Positions 1-10,209 are shown, counted from the first letter of the stretch. The stretch is DNA of 34,211 nt from Caulobacter sp. (GCA_028291055.1 JAQGIP010000138.1:1-34211), one strand, 5' to 3'. Notes: a model not told the origin generated them from the sequence alone. Numbers and translations: made by a program.

Positions 1-268
1 GGCCAAGCTGTTCGTCACCGCCACGCCGGAGGCCCGCGCCCACCGACGCTGGAAACAGCTGGTGGGCCAGGGCGAGGCCGTCGCCTACGACGAGATTCTG
101 GCCGACATCCGCCTGCGCGACGAGCGCGACAGCTCCCGCGCCGACTCGCCCATGGTCGCCGCCGACGACGCCGTCTTGCTGGACACCACCGAAAAGACTA
201 TAGACGCGGCCTTCGATGCGGCCCGCCGTATCGTCGAGGCGGCGCGAGCCCGATGGGAGCAATCCTGA
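1..268 (+). CDS. cmk: Cytidylate kinase, C-terminal part
   Basis: Partial gene entering from the left edge; the reading frame is open from base 2. Cytidylate kinase phosphorylates CMP and dCMP in the cytoplasm. The visible 88 or so residues hold the typical tail of the family: a 'KLFVTATPEARAHRR' stretch, then 'RDERDSSRADSP', which matches the conserved R-D-x-x-D-x-x-R-x-x-[SA]-P nucleotide-binding segment, and a final helix 'TIDAAFDAARRIVEAAR'. The ATP-binding N-terminus lies outside the window. Its position just before rpsA is the common cmk-rpsA order of proteobacteria, which supports the call. Confidence 0.9.
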   Translation, partial: AKLFVTATPEARAHRRWKQLVGQGEAVAYDEILADIRLRDERDSSRADSPMVAADDAVLLDTTEKTIDAAFDAARRIVEAARARWEQS

Positions 269-391
269 AAGGCAATCCAACCGCGCCAATCCTCGTACGG
301 CCGCGGGCGCACCTATCCTGAACATCAACGCATCGCCCGTGCCGCGCATCCGCGCGTGCGGGCCTGCCCCAACAGAGACTTGAAGATCTAA

Positions 392-2101
392 ATGGCTGAC
401 GACATGAGCATGAACCCCTCGCGCGACGACTTCGCGGCCCTGCTTGACGAGAGCATGGGCGGCAAGGACTTCGCCGAAGGCACGGTGGTGAAGGGCCGCG
501 TTGCGGCGATCGAAAAAGACTTCGCCATCATCGACGTGGGTCTGAAGACCGAAGGCCGCATCGCGGTCAAGGAATTCGGCGTCGACGAAAACGGCAAGGC
601 CATCGTCAAGGTCGGCGACACCGTCGAGGTGTTCCTGGAGCGTGTCGAGAACGCGCTGGGCGAAGCGGTGATCAGCCGCGACAAGGCCCGCCGCGAAGAA
701 GCCTGGACCCGTCTGGAAGGCGTGTTCGCCGAGAACCAGCCGGTCATGGGCGCCATCGTCGGCCGCGTGAAGGGCGGCTTCACCGTCGACCTCGGCGGCG
801 CCTCGGCCTTCCTGCCGGGCTCGCAGGTGGACATCCGTCCCGTGCGCGACGTCGGCCCGCTGATGGGCAAGGAACAGCCCTTCGCGATCCTGAAGATGGA
901 CCGCCCGCGCGGCAACATCGTCGTCTCCCGCCGCGCCATCCTGGAAGAAGCCCGCGCCGAGCAGCGCTCGGAGGTGGTCTCCCAGCTGCTGGAAGGCGTA
1001 GTCCGCGTAGGCGTGGTCATGAACTTCACCGACGACGGCGCGTTCGTGGACCTCGGCGGCATCGATGGCCTGCTGCACGTCACCGACATGAGCTGGAAGC
1101 GCGTCAACCACCCGAGCCAAGTCCTGGCCGTGGGCGACACCGTCAAGGTGCAGATCGTCAAGATCAACCCGGACACGCAACGCATCTCGCTGGGCATGAA
1201 GCAACTGCAGTCCGACCCCTGGGACGGCGTGGAAGCCAAGTACCCGGTCGGCGCGCGCTTCACGGGCCGCATCACCAACATCACCGACTACGGCGCCTTC
1301 GTGGAGCTGGAAGCCGGTGTCGAGGGCCTGGTCCACGTGTCGGAAATGTCCTGGACCAAGAAGAACGTCCACCCGGGCAAGATCGTCTCGACTTCGCAGG
1401 AAGTGGATGTCGTGGTCCTGGACGTCGATCCCTCCAAGCGCCGCGTTTCGCTGGGCCTCAAGCAGGCCATGGCCAACCCCTGGGAAGCCTTCGTCGAGGC
1501 TCACCCGGTCGGTTCGACCGTCGAAGGCGAAGTCAAGAACGCCACGGAGTTCGGCCTGTTCATCGGCCTGGACAACGACATCGACGGCATGGTGCACCTG
1601 TCGGACCTGGACTGGAACGTGGCCGGCGAAGAAGCCATGGCCAAGTACAAGAAGGGCGACATGATCAAGGCCAAGGTCTTGGACGTGGACGTGGAAAAGG
1701 AACGCATCTCGCTGGGCGTGAAGCAGCTCGGCGGCGATCCGATGACCGGCGACACCTACCGCAAGGGCCAGACCGTCACCGTCACGGTGACCGAGGTGAC
1801 CAGCGGCGGCATCGAAGTGAAGTTCGGCGAAGACGACACGCTGATGACCTCCTTCATCCGTAAGTCCGACCTGAGCCGCGACCGCGCCGACCAGCGTCCG
1901 GAGCGTTTCGCCGTGGGCGACCGCGTCGATGCGCAGATCAGCAACATCGACAAGGCGGCCCGCCGGGTTTCCATGTCGATCAAGTCGCTGGAAATGGCCG
2001 AAGAGAAGGAAGCCATCGAGCAGTTCGGGTCTTCGGACTCCGGCGCCTCGCTTGGCGACATCCTCGGCGCGGCCCTGCGCGAGAAAGCCCAGAAGGAATA
2101 G
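392..2101 (+). CDS. rpsA: 30S ribosomal protein S1
   Basis: 569 residues, close to the usual 550-570 for proteobacterial S1. It carries six consecutive S1 RNA-binding domains at about residues 28-98, 115-180, 200-268, 285-354, 372-441 and 458-528. The clearest are domains 3 and 4, each with 'DDGAFVDLGG'/'TDYGAFVEL' followed by 'GLLHVTDMSW'/'GLVHVSEMSW'. S1 binds mRNA on the small subunit and helps start translation of messages with weak or structured leaders. The ATG at 392 is preceded only by a weak purine run, as is common for rpsA, which often controls its own translation. A strong hairpin terminator follows the stop. Confidence 0.97.
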   Translation: MADDMSMNPSRDDFAALLDESMGGKDFAEGTVVKGRVAAIEKDFAIIDVGLKTEGRIAVKEFGVDENGKAIVKVGDTVEVFLERVENALGEAVISRDKARREEAWTRLEGVFAENQPVMGAIVGRVKGGFTVDLGGASAFLPGSQVDIRPVRDVGPLMGKEQPFAILKMDRPRGNIVVSRRAILEEARAEQRSEVVSQLLEGVVRVGVVMNFTDDGAFVDLGGIDGLLHVTDMSWKRVNHPSQVLAVGDTVKVQIVKINPDTQRISLGMKQLQSDPWDGVEAKYPVGARFTGRITNITDYGAFVELEAGVEGLVHVSEMSWTKKNVHPGKIVSTSQEVDVVVLDVDPSKRRVSLGLKQAMANPWEAFVEAHPVGSTVEGEVKNATEFGLFIGLDNDIDGMVHLSDLDWNVAGEEAMAKYKKGDMIKAKVLDVDVEKERISLGVKQLGGDPMTGDTYRKGQTVTVTVTEVTSGGIEVKFGEDDTLMTSFIRKSDLSRDRADQRPERFAVGDRVDAQISNIDKAARRVSMSIKSLEMAEEKEAIEQFGSSDSGASLGDILGAALREKAQKE

Positions 2102-2132
2102 GCCTTTCCGCCCATTCCGGATGACAACGATG

Positions 2133-2163
2133 CGGCGGCTGGGTTTCCCCAGCCGCCGTTTTC
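2133..2163 (+). terminator. Rho-independent terminator of rpsA
   Basis: A perfect 11-bp GC-rich stem (arms 2133-2143 and 2148-2158) with a TTTC loop is followed directly by TTTT. It lies about 30 bases after the rpsA stop and separates rpsA from ihfB. Confidence 0.85.
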
Positions 2164-2276
2164 GTATCCACGGACGACCTGACGTTGTTTTTGCGAACGT
2201 CGGGCCTTGAAGTCTTTGCCACGCTTGGGCAAAGGTCACCGCGCACCGCCCCCCGAATGGACGGATGGGAACCCGA

Positions 2277-2567
2277 ATGATCAAGTCGGAGCTGATCGCC
2301 AGGCTGGCGACCGAAAATCCGCACCTGACCCAGAAGGACATCGAGCGCGTGGTCGGGGTCATCCTCGATCGCATGATCGGCGCCCTGGAAGATGGTGGAC
2401 GCGTCGAGCTTCGCGGCTTCGGCGCCTTTTCCGTCCGCTCGCGTCCGGCGCGGGCCGGGCGCAACCCGCGCACCGGCGAGCCGGTGGACGTGAAGGCCAA
2501 GCATGTGCCCTTCTTCAAGAGCGGCAAGGAACTGCGGGCGCGTCTGAACCTCAGCGGTGACGAATAG
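2277..2567 (+). CDS. ihfB: Integration host factor subunit beta
   Basis: DNA-bending protein of the HU/IHF family; with IHF alpha it makes sharp bends used in recombination, replication and transcription. From the ATG at 2277 it has 96 residues, starting [10 protein letters not shown] as usual for IHF beta. It has the conserved '[12 protein letters not shown]' core (residues 40-51) and the DNA-intercalating arm '[10 protein letters not shown]' with Pro64. An upstream in-frame ATG at 2265 would add four residues, but family alignment favours 2277. The rpsA-ihfB order is conserved in proteobacteria. The gene lies after the rpsA terminator, so it probably has its own promoter in 2164-2276. Confidence 0.95.
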   Translation: MIKSELIARLATENPHLTQKDIERVVGVILDRMIGALEDGGRVELRGFGAFSVRSRPARAGRNPRTGEPVDVKAKHVPFFKSGKELRARLNLSGDE

Positions 2568-2599
2568 CCCCCGCTTCAAAAGCGAAGGAGGCCAGGTCC

Positions 2600-3139
2600 A
2601 TGAGCGTCGGCAAGGAATTCCGCGAATTCATCGCGCGCGGCAACGTCGTCGATCTCGCCGTCGGCGTGATCATCGGCGGAGCGTTCGGCAAGATCGTCAC
2701 CAGCCTGGTCGACGGCATCATCATGCCCCCCATCGGCCTGCTCACCGGCGGCATCGACTTCTCCAAGATGAAGATCGTGCTCAAGGCCGCCGACGAGGCG
2801 ACCAAGACGCCCGAGACCGCCATCGCCTACGGCGCCTTCATCAACACCGTCGTCCAGTTCCTGATCGTCGCCGTGGCAGTCTTCCTGATGGTCCGCGCCC
2901 TCAACACCCTGCGCCGCGAACAGGCGGCCGCGCCGGCGCCCGCCGTACCGCCCGCCCCGACCCCCACCGAGGCCCTGCTGGCCGAGATTCGCGATGAGCT
3001 GAAGGGCCAGCGTCCAAAGCCCTCGGCGGCCACCGCCTCGCCGGTCAAGGCGGCGACGCCCGCCAAGGCCGCCCCCGCCAAGGCGGCGGTGAAGCCCGCG
3101 CCCAAGGCCGCGCCGAAGACGGCGAAGCCGAAGCGCTGA
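2600..3139 (+). CDS. mscL: Large-conductance mechanosensitive channel MscL with long C-terminal tail
   Basis: Inner-membrane channel that opens under membrane tension to release solutes after hypo-osmotic shock. The N-terminal amphipathic helix and first membrane helix are at about residues 3-45 ('[20 protein letters not shown]' is the family signature) and the second at about 77-100. A cytoplasmic helix '[14 protein letters not shown]' follows at 121-134. MscL is usually 130-150 residues; this one has 179, with an extra Ala/Pro/Lys-rich tail at about 140-179 made of repeated 'PAKAA'-like units. A strong Shine-Dalgarno (AAGGAGG) stands eight bases before the ATG. It converges on the next gene with only three bases between stop codons. 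Confidence 0.95.
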   Translation: MSVGKEFREFIARGNVVDLAVGVIIGGAFGKIVTSLVDGIIMPPIGLLTGGIDFSKMKIVLKAADEATKTPETAIAYGAFINTVVQFLIVAVAVFLMVRALNTLRREQAAAPAPAVPPAPTPTEALLAEIRDELKGQRPKPSAATASPVKAATPAKAAPAKAAVKPAPKAAPKTAKPKR

Positions 3140-3142
3140 TCT

Positions 3143-4645
3143 CTAGGCGGGCGTCCACTGGTCGACCCAGGTTTCCGAGACCGGCCGGCCCCGGGCCTCC
3201 AGCACCGCCTGCAGCTCCACCACCTGGACGTCGCCCGGCGTCACCCGGAAGGCCAGGCGCGCGCCGCCCGTCTGCGGATTGGCCTCCAGCGTCACCGCAT
3301 CCACCACGCCCGATGAGGCTGTGACCTTGGGTGTCGCCGCCGCGTCCGCCGGCAGGGCCGCGAAGTCGATCACATAGCGCCGGGCGTCCTTGGTATCCGC
3401 CGCGCCGGAGCGGGTCAGCAGCACCGCCGCCAGGCCCTGAGGCGCCGGCCAGCGGCCCCAGGTCAGCCGGTAGCGCCAGGCCTTGGCATGGCCCGGGCGC
3501 AGCACCCCCGCCGGACGCCAGAAGGCGGCGATATTGTCCTCCCACTCCCCCTTGGCCGGCAGCTCCAGCAGCCGCACCGCGCCGTCGCCCCAATCGCCCA
3601 GGGGTTCGACCCAGCAGTCGGGACGCAGGTCGTAGCGGGTCTCCAGGTCCTGATAGCTGTCGAAGTCGCGGTTGCGCTGCTGCAGCCCGAACCCCTTGGG
3701 CGTCCTGTCGGTAAAGACGCTGGTGCGCACCCGCGAGGGCCGCGACAGGGGCCGCCACAGGGCGCGCCCCCGGCCGGTGAGCATGGCCAGGCCATCGCTG
3801 TCGTGGGCGGCGGGGCGGAAGTCGTCGCGGCGTTCGGCGCCGTCGTCGCCGAAGTCGTACATGCTGCTCATCGGCGCGATGCCGAGGGTGGTGATGGCGG
3901 CGCGGGGGGCGACTTCGCAGGCGACCATGATGACGGTGGCGTCGCCGGGGGTGATGATGAACTGGTGGGCGGCCGCGCAGCTGGGGCTGTCGGTCAGGGC
4001 ATAGACGGTGACGGAGAGGTCGCCCGGCGCGGGGCGTTGGATCCAGAAGGTCCGGAAGTCGGGGAATTCCTCCGGCCCCTGCTCGCCGGTGTTGAGGGCC
4101 AGCGCGCGGGCCGAAAGGCCGTAGCGCTGGCCCCGGCCCAGGGAGCGGAAATAGGAGGCGCCCTGGAAGACGATCAGCTCGTCCATCACGCCGGGCGTAT
4201 TCAGCGCCGTATGCAGACGGAATCCGGAAAAACCGATGTCGGCGGTGGGCGCGATCGTTCCCTGGGGGCCGAACTTGAACAGCTCGGGGCTGTAGGCGAT
4301 CGGGACCACGCGGCCTTCGACCAGCTCATGGACCGCCACCCGCTGCGGGGCCGGCCCGCCGCGATGGAAGAACTGCGCCTGGAAGGGAAGGTCCAGATCG
4401 GCCCACAGGGCCTTCTCAGGGCGATAGACGATGTCGCGGTAGGCATCGTAGCCCAGGGCCGCCAGCTCCGGCTCCAGGTCCTTGGGGGGCGCGGCATAGG
4501 GCTTGCGGGCGAGGGCGGCCGCCTCGCGCCGCACGGCGTCGAAGAAGTCGGCCCGTTTGCGCCGGAAGGGCCCGGCCGTCGCCGGCCCCGCCAGCAGGGG
4601 CGTGATGGCCAAGCCGGCCAGAAGCAGTCGTCTATCCACGCTCAC
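3143..4645 (-). CDS. Periplasmic glucan biosynthesis protein, OpgG/OpgD (MdoG) family
   Basis: About 500 residues, the normal length for the MdoG family, whose members act in the periplasm in making osmoregulated periplasmic glucans. The N-terminus 'VDRRLLLAGLAITPLLAGPA' has twin arginines and a hydrophobic core ending near Ala24, so Tat export is likely. That favours an OpgD-like protein over Sec-exported OpgG. Family hallmarks include 'LGYDAYRDIVYRPEKALW', 'FKFGPQGTIA', 'GFSGFRLHTALN', 'FQGASYFRSLGRGQRYGLSARALALNT' and 'FPDFRTFWIQRP'. The start is GTG at 4645. Osmotic-stress function agrees with the convergent mscL, although a shared role is only inferred. Whether it is OpgG or OpgD in function cannot be settled here, so no symbol is given. 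Confidence 0.9.
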   Translation of the reverse strand: MSVDRRLLLAGLAITPLLAGPATAGPFRRKRADFFDAVRREAAALARKPYAAPPKDLEPELAALGYDAYRDIVYRPEKALWADLDLPFQAQFFHRGGPAPQRVAVHELVEGRVVPIAYSPELFKFGPQGTIAPTADIGFSGFRLHTALNTPGVMDELIVFQGASYFRSLGRGQRYGLSARALALNTGEQGPEEFPDFRTFWIQRPAPGDLSVTVYALTDSPSCAAAHQFIITPGDATVIMVACEVAPRAAITTLGIAPMSSMYDFGDDGAERRDDFRPAAHDSDGLAMLTGRGRALWRPLSRPSRVRTSVFTDRTPKGFGLQQRNRDFDSYQDLETRYDLRPDCWVEPLGDWGDGAVRLLELPAKGEWEDNIAAFWRPAGVLRPGHAKAWRYRLTWGRWPAPQGLAAVLLTRSGAADTKDARRYVIDFAALPADAAATPKVTASSGVVDAVTLEANPQTGGARLAFRVTPGDVQVVELQAVLEARGRPVSETWVDQWTPA

Positions 4646-4764
4646 TCATCTGTCTGCGCCGCGCCGTAGCGGCGCGCCTTCCTTGGCCGGTGTTTGTTAC
4701 GGGCATGTGGCCAAACCGCGCCCTACGCCCTAGATGAGCGGCGACGCCCGGAGAATGTTCAGCC

Positions 4765-5406
4765 TTGCCCACGCTTGCCAAAATCTGTGGCCTGTCCACG
4801 CCCGAGACGATGCAGGCGGCTCTGGATGGCGGCGCGGCCTTCGTTGGCTTCATCTTCTTCGGTAAGAGCCCCCGCTACGTCACGCCGGAAACGGCCGCCC
4901 GGCTCGCCCAGGCGGCGCGCGGCAAGGCCAGGATCGTGGCCGTGACGGTGGACGCCGACAACGACTTGCTGGACCAGCTGGCCGCCACCCTGAAGCCCGA
5001 CCTGATCCAGTTCCATGGACGCGAAACCCCGGCCCGTGTGCGCGAGGCGACCGAGCGCACCGGCGCGGGGGCCATCAAGCTCATACCCATCGCCGAAAGC
5101 CGCGATATCGAGGCCGCCCTTCCCTACGAGAGCGTCGTCGAGCACCTGATGTTCGAGGCCAAACCCGCCCCCGACGCGGCCCTGCCCGGCGGTGTGGGCG
5201 CGCGCTTCGACTGGACCCTGCTGGACCGGCGCAGGTTCGAGCGGCCCCACTTCCTGGCCGGCGGGCTGGACCCCTGGAACGTGGGCGAGGCCGTGCGGCA
5301 GTCCGGCGCGCCCCTGATGGACGTTTCCTCTGGCGTGGAGCGCGGGCCAGGGATAAAGGACCCGGCTCTCATCACGGCCTTCCTCGACGCCGTGCGCCGG
5401 ACCTGA
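4765..5406 (+). CDS. trpF: Phosphoribosylanthranilate isomerase
   Basis: TIM-barrel enzyme of tryptophan synthesis converting N-(5-phosphoribosyl)anthranilate to CdRP. 213 residues, normal length. The catalytic cysteine lies in 'AKICGL' (Cys8), the substrate loop in 'IQFHG', and the phosphate-binding end in '[10 protein letters not shown]' and '[14 protein letters not shown]', which carries the catalytic Asp. The start is TTG at 4765; no in-frame ATG or GTG lies close upstream, and GGAG sits about 11 bases before it. First gene of a run with trpB and trpA. Confidence 0.95.
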   Translation: MPTLAKICGLSTPETMQAALDGGAAFVGFIFFGKSPRYVTPETAARLAQAARGKARIVAVTVDADNDLLDQLAATLKPDLIQFHGRETPARVREATERTGAGAIKLIPIAESRDIEAALPYESVVEHLMFEAKPAPDAALPGGVGARFDWTLLDRRRFERPHFLAGGLDPWNVGEAVRQSGAPLMDVSSGVERGPGIKDPALITAFLDAVRRT

Positions 5407-5429
5407 TCGCAGCAGTTGGCCGCCAGATT

Positions 5430-6643
<1,214 letters not shown>

Positions 6644-6647
<4 letters not shown>

Positions 6648-7471
6648 GCCGCATCGACGCCAAGTTCGCCGCCCTGGCCACCGAGGGCCGGGCCGCATTC
6701 ATCACCTACATCATGGCCGGTGATCCCGACGCCGCGACGGCGCTGGAGATCATGAAGGGTCTGCCGGGCGCCGGCGCCGACCTGATCGAGCTGGGCATGC
6801 CCTTCTCCGATCCCATGGCCGAGGGCCCGACCATCCAGTTCGCCGCCCAGCGCTCGCTGGCCGGGGGCATGAGCGTGACCGGAACCTTGGACACCGTCCG
6901 GGCCTTCCGCAAGGATGACGATACGACCCCGGTCATCCTGATGGGCTATCTCAACCCGGTGCTGAACCGTGGGTTCGAGACCTTCGCCCGCGACGCGGCC
7001 GCCGCTGGCGTCGATGGCCTGATCATCGTCGACTGTCCCACCGAAGAATCCGGCCCCCTGGCCGACGCCCTGGAGCCGGTGGGCATTTCCCTGATCCGCC
7101 TGGTCGCGCCCACCACGGATGACGCCCGGCTGGCGCTCATGGTTCGCCGCACCTCGGGTTTCGTCTACTATGTGTCGGTGGCCGGGGTGACGGGGGTCAA
7201 GGAAGCCGATGCGGACGCCGTGGCGCCGGCGGTGGCGCGCGTGAGGGCGGCCTCGGGCCTGCCGGTCGCCGTGGGTTTCGGCATCAAGACGCCCGAACGG
7301 GCCGCGGGCGTGGCCCGGGTGGCCGACGCCGTGGTGGTCGGATCGGTGCTCGTGGACGAGATCGCCGCCGCCATTTCCTCGGGGTCGAACGAAAACGTGA
7401 CTCAAAAGGTTCTTTCCAAGGCCGCCGCGCTGGCTAAGGCTGTTTGCGACGCGCGGGTCGGTGACGCTTGA
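6644..7471 (+). CDS. trpA: Tryptophan synthase alpha chain
   Basis: Makes indole from indole-3-glycerol phosphate and passes it through the tunnel to TrpB. 275 residues, normal length. The catalytic Glu49 is present ('DLIELGMPF'). At the position of the classical Asp60 the sequence reads '[12 protein letters not shown]', so Glu replaces the usual Asp. The Tyr-containing '[12 protein letters not shown]' and the phosphate site '[11 protein letters not shown]' are normal. It starts with a TTG that overlaps the trpB stop (TTGA). accD follows after 12 bases. Confidence 0.96.
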
Positions 7472-7483
7472 GGCCGCATAAGC

Positions 7484-8401
7484 ATGGCAATGGCTGACTC
7501 CAGAAACGACAAGCCGGGCAAGGGTCCGGGCCAGCGCCAAGGCTGGCTGACCCGCATCGCGCCTGGTGTGCGCAACGCCTTCGCCAAGCGCGAAACCCCT
7601 GAGAACCTGTGGGTCAAATGCCCCGAGACCGGGGAGATGCTCTATCGCCCCGACCTGGAGACCTCGCTGTGGGTCACTCCGGCGGGCCACCACATGCGCA
7701 TCGGGCCGAACGCGCGCATGCGCTTTACCTTCGATGACGGCCAGTTCGAGACCATCGCCACCCCGGTGGTGAAGGACGACCCGCTGAAATTCCCCGACGA
7801 CCGCCCCTATCCGGCCCGGCTGTCGGCCGCGCGCAAGGCGACCGGCGAGCAGGACGCCATGGCCATCGGCGTGGGCGCCATCGGCGGCACCGAGACGGTG
7901 GTCGTGGTCCAGGATTTCGCCTTCATGGGCGGATCGCTGGGCATGGCCGCCGGCGAGACCTTCCTCAAGGCGGCGGAAGAGGCCGTCCGCCGTCTGGCGC
8001 CGCTGGTGATCTTCACCGCGTCGGGCGGCGCGCGCATGCAGGAGGGCACCCTGTCGCTCATGCAGATGGCGCGCACGACGATCGCCATCCAGCACCTGAA
8101 GCGCAACCGCCTGCCCTACATCGTGGTGCTGACCGACCCGACCACGGGGGGCGTGCTGGCCAGCTATGCGATGCTGGGCGACATCCACCTGGCCGAGCCC
8201 AACGCCACGATCGGCTTCTCGGGGCGCCGCGTGATCGAACAGACCATCCGCGAGACCCTGCCGCCGGGCTTCCAGCGCTCGGAGTTCCTGGTGGAAAAGG
8301 GCATGGTCGACCGCGTCACGCCGCGCGGCGAACTGGCTGGCGTCCTGGCCAGCCTGCTCGGCACCCTGATGATGGGACGCGCGCGTTCGACGGCGGCCTG
8401 A
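7484..8401 (+). CDS. accD: Acetyl-CoA carboxylase carboxyltransferase subunit beta
   Basis: Beta subunit of the carboxyltransferase that makes malonyl-CoA for fatty acid synthesis. 305 residues. The crotonase-fold core is clear: 'FMGGSLGMAAGE', 'FTASGGARMQEG', 'LPYIVVLTDPTTGGV', 'GFSGRRVIEQTIRE' and 'LVEKGMVDRV'. The N-terminal zinc ribbon, normally four cysteines in two CxxC pairs, is degenerate: only the first Cys remains in 'WVKCPETGEM', and the second knuckle reads 'VTPAGHHMRI'. This may be a lineage trait. It starts at ATG 7484 (alternative ATG 7490) just after trpA; trp-accD-folC linkage is common in alphaproteobacteria. Confidence 0.96.
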   Translation: MAMADSRNDKPGKGPGQRQGWLTRIAPGVRNAFAKRETPENLWVKCPETGEMLYRPDLETSLWVTPAGHHMRIGPNARMRFTFDDGQFETIATPVVKDDPLKFPDDRPYPARLSAARKATGEQDAMAIGVGAIGGTETVVVVQDFAFMGGSLGMAAGETFLKAAEEAVRRLAPLVIFTASGGARMQEGTLSLMQMARTTIAIQHLKRNRLPYIVVLTDPTTGGVLASYAMLGDIHLAEPNATIGFSGRRVIEQTIRETLPPGFQRSEFLVEKGMVDRVTPRGELAGVLASLLGTLMMGRARSTAA

Positions 8402-8422
8402 GCCCAACCTTGCTTCCGCTCA

Positions 8423-8558
8423 TCCCCGCGAAGGCGGGGATCCAAGCTGACTCGTGCCTGTGGGCGCGAGCCACGATGCGGATAGCGGCCTCACGGCCCT
8501 TGCCCTCCCGACCCAATCTCTTCCACAACGCCCGCTTGGATCCCCGCCTTCGCGGGGA
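8423..8558. repeat. Paired inverted-repeat (REP-like) element
   Basis: Two arms of 25 bases (8423-8447 and 8534-8558) are perfect reverse complements, separated by 86 bases. Each arm also holds its own small hairpin (CCCCGC-GAAG-GCGGGG type). The element fills the gap between accD and folC. The pattern resembles the dispersed palindromic repeats seen in intergenic regions of Caulobacter relatives. In RNA it could form one long stem in the accD-folC transcript. Confidence 0.85.
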
Positions 8559-8582
8559 CGCGCGGATTTGGGGGTGGGGCGG

Positions 8583-9902
8583 ATGACAGATCACCTGCGC
8601 GCCCACGACGCGGCGCTTGAACGCCTGCGCCATCTGCATCCCAAGGTCATCGACCTGTCGCTGGGCCGGCTGAACCGGCTGCTGGCGGCGCTGGATCACC
8701 CTGAGCGCAAACTGCCGCCGGTGATCCATGTGGCGGGCACCAACGGCAAGGGCTCCACCGTGGCCTTCCTGCGCGCCATCGGCGAGGCGGCGGGGTTGAG
8801 GGTCCACGTCTTCACCTCGCCCCACCTGGTGCGCTTCGTCGAGCGCATCCGCCTGGCCGGGACCCTGATCACCGACCAAGCCCTCTCCGGCTACATCGAG
8901 CAGGCGGAAGCGGCCAACGCGGGCGCCGAGATCACCTTCTTCGAGATCATGATGGCCGCCGCCCTGCTGGCCTTCGCCGACACCCCCGCCGACCTGCTGG
9001 TGCTGGAGGTCGGCCTGGGCGGCCGCTACGACGCCACCAACGTCGTCGACGCCCCGGCCGTCAGCGTCATCGCCCCGGTGGACATCGACCACCGCGAATT
9101 CCTGGGCAATGAGCTGGCCGCCATCGCCGGCGAGAAGGCGGGCATCATCAAGGCTGGGCGCCCCGCCGTCAGCGCCCGCCAGCCCCGCGAGGCCGCCGAC
9201 GTGATCGAGGTCGAGGCCCGCAAACTCGGCGCGCCGCTCACCGTCATGGGCCAGGACTTCGACGCCTGGAGCGAAGGCGGACGCATGCTGGTGCAGCTGG
9301 AAGACCGCCTGCTCGACCTGCCGCTTCCCTCGCTGTTCGGCGCCCACCAGATCGCCAACGCCGGCTTGGCCGTGGTCGCCGCCCTGGCCCTGAACGACCC
9401 CCGCATCGATGAGGCCGCCCTGGCCAAGGGCGTCTCCGGCGCCGTCTGGCCAGCGCGCTTCCAGCGCCTGACCGCCGGTCCCCTCGCGGCGCGCGCCAAG
9501 GCCGCCGGCGCCGACCTGTGGCTCGACGGCGGCCACAACCCCCACGCCGCCCGCGCGGTGGCGGACGCCTTCCAGGCCATGACCGCCCGGGACGGCCGCC
9601 CCGTCGCCGCCATCGTCGGCCTGCTGGCCAACAAGGACGCCAAGGGGGTGTTCGAGGCCCTGGCCCCGGCCAATCCCAAAATCTTCGCCATCAGCTTCGA
9701 AGCCGAAAAAGCCGCCGACCCCGCCGATCTGGCCAAGGCCGCGCAGGCGGCGGGCCTGCGGGCCATCGCCTGCCCCGACCTCAATGAAGCCCTCGACGCC
9801 GCGCTGGCCTCCGCCGACCCGCCCCCTCACGTGGCGATCATCGGCTCGCTCTACCTCGCGGGCGAGGTGCTGGCGTTGAGCGAAGAGACGTGGCCGACCT
9901 AG
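8583..9902 (+). CDS. folC: Bifunctional folylpolyglutamate synthase / dihydrofolate synthase
   Basis: Mur-ligase-fold ATP enzyme that adds glutamate to dihydropteroate and to folates. From ATG 8583 it has 439 residues, the normal length. The ATP loop 'HVAGTNGKGSTVAFL' lies at about residues 49-63, then 'TSPHLVRFVERIR', 'FFEIMMAAALLAF', 'LEVGLGGRYDATNV' and 'IDHREFLGN', with 'WLDGGHNPHA' in the C-terminal domain. The frame stays open back to 8454, but that extension runs through the inverted repeat, lacks family similarity and is preceded by no ribosome site; GGGGTGGGGCGG stands before 8583. Confidence 0.95.
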   Translation: MTDHLRAHDAALERLRHLHPKVIDLSLGRLNRLLAALDHPERKLPPVIHVAGTNGKGSTVAFLRAIGEAAGLRVHVFTSPHLVRFVERIRLAGTLITDQALSGYIEQAEAANAGAEITFFEIMMAAALLAFADTPADLLVLEVGLGGRYDATNVVDAPAVSVIAPVDIDHREFLGNELAAIAGEKAGIIKAGRPAVSARQPREAADVIEVEARKLGAPLTVMGQDFDAWSEGGRMLVQLEDRLLDLPLPSLFGAHQIANAGLAVVAALALNDPRIDEAALAKGVSGAVWPARFQRLTAGPLAARAKAAGADLWLDGGHNPHAARAVADAFQAMTARDGRPVAAIVGLLANKDAKGVFEALAPANPKIFAISFEAEKAADPADLAKAAQAAGLRAIACPDLNEALDAALASADPPPHVAIIGSLYLAGEVLALSEETWPT

Positions 9903-9922
9903 CTGAGGCCGCCAAGCCTCAG
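9903..9922. terminator. Possible bidirectional terminator between folC and the DUF1330 gene
   Basis: A perfect 7-bp inverted repeat (9903-9909 and 9916-9922) with a 6-base loop sits between the two convergent stop codons. There is no T-run on either side, so termination strength is doubtful. Confidence 0.4.
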
Positions 9923-10209
9923 GTGCAGCCGTCGGCTAGGACCAGCTTGCTGTCGGTCGTGCGATGGCGCACGGCGAAGAGAGGCTGGGCGTCGGGGTCG
10001 GTTAGAAACGCCTTGGCGTTCTCGCGCGATGGAAATTCGAGAATGACCATCAGCTCCGGCGACCAGTCGCCCTCCATGACGGTGGGTTCGACGCCCCGTA
10101 CGAGGTAGCGGCCCCCGTGCTTGTCGATGAAGGCCGGGATAGCGGAGACGTAGGGCATGAACCCTGGAAGGTCGAGGACGGAGAAGTCGAGGACGAGATA
10201 GGCCTTCAT
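9919..10209 (-). CDS. DUF1330 family protein
   Basis: A 96-residue ferredoxin-like-fold (dimeric alpha-beta barrel) protein of the DUF1330 family. The family pattern is visible: 'KAYLVLDFSV', 'KHGGRYLVRG', 'MVILEFPSRENAKAFL'. Its biochemical role is unknown. The start is ATG 10209, because GGAGAAG stands five bases before it; a TTG four codons upstream lies on the wrong side of that site. It converges on folC, with trxA behind it in the same direction but separated by a terminator. Confidence 0.8.
   Translation of the reverse strand: MKAYLVLDFSVLDLPGFMPYVSAIPAFIDKHGGRYLVRGVEPTVMEGDWSPELMVILEFPSRENAKAFLTDPDAQPLFAVRHRTTDSKLVLADGCT

Noticed and set aside
2177..2206. Imperfect hairpin before ihfB as a second terminator or riboswitch
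   Set aside because: One mismatch and a T-run inside the loop rather than after the stem; not enough to call.
8316..9830. Minus-strand open frame of 504 codons across folC
   Set aside because: Antisense shadow of folC with Gly/Val/Asp-rich repeats and no domain.
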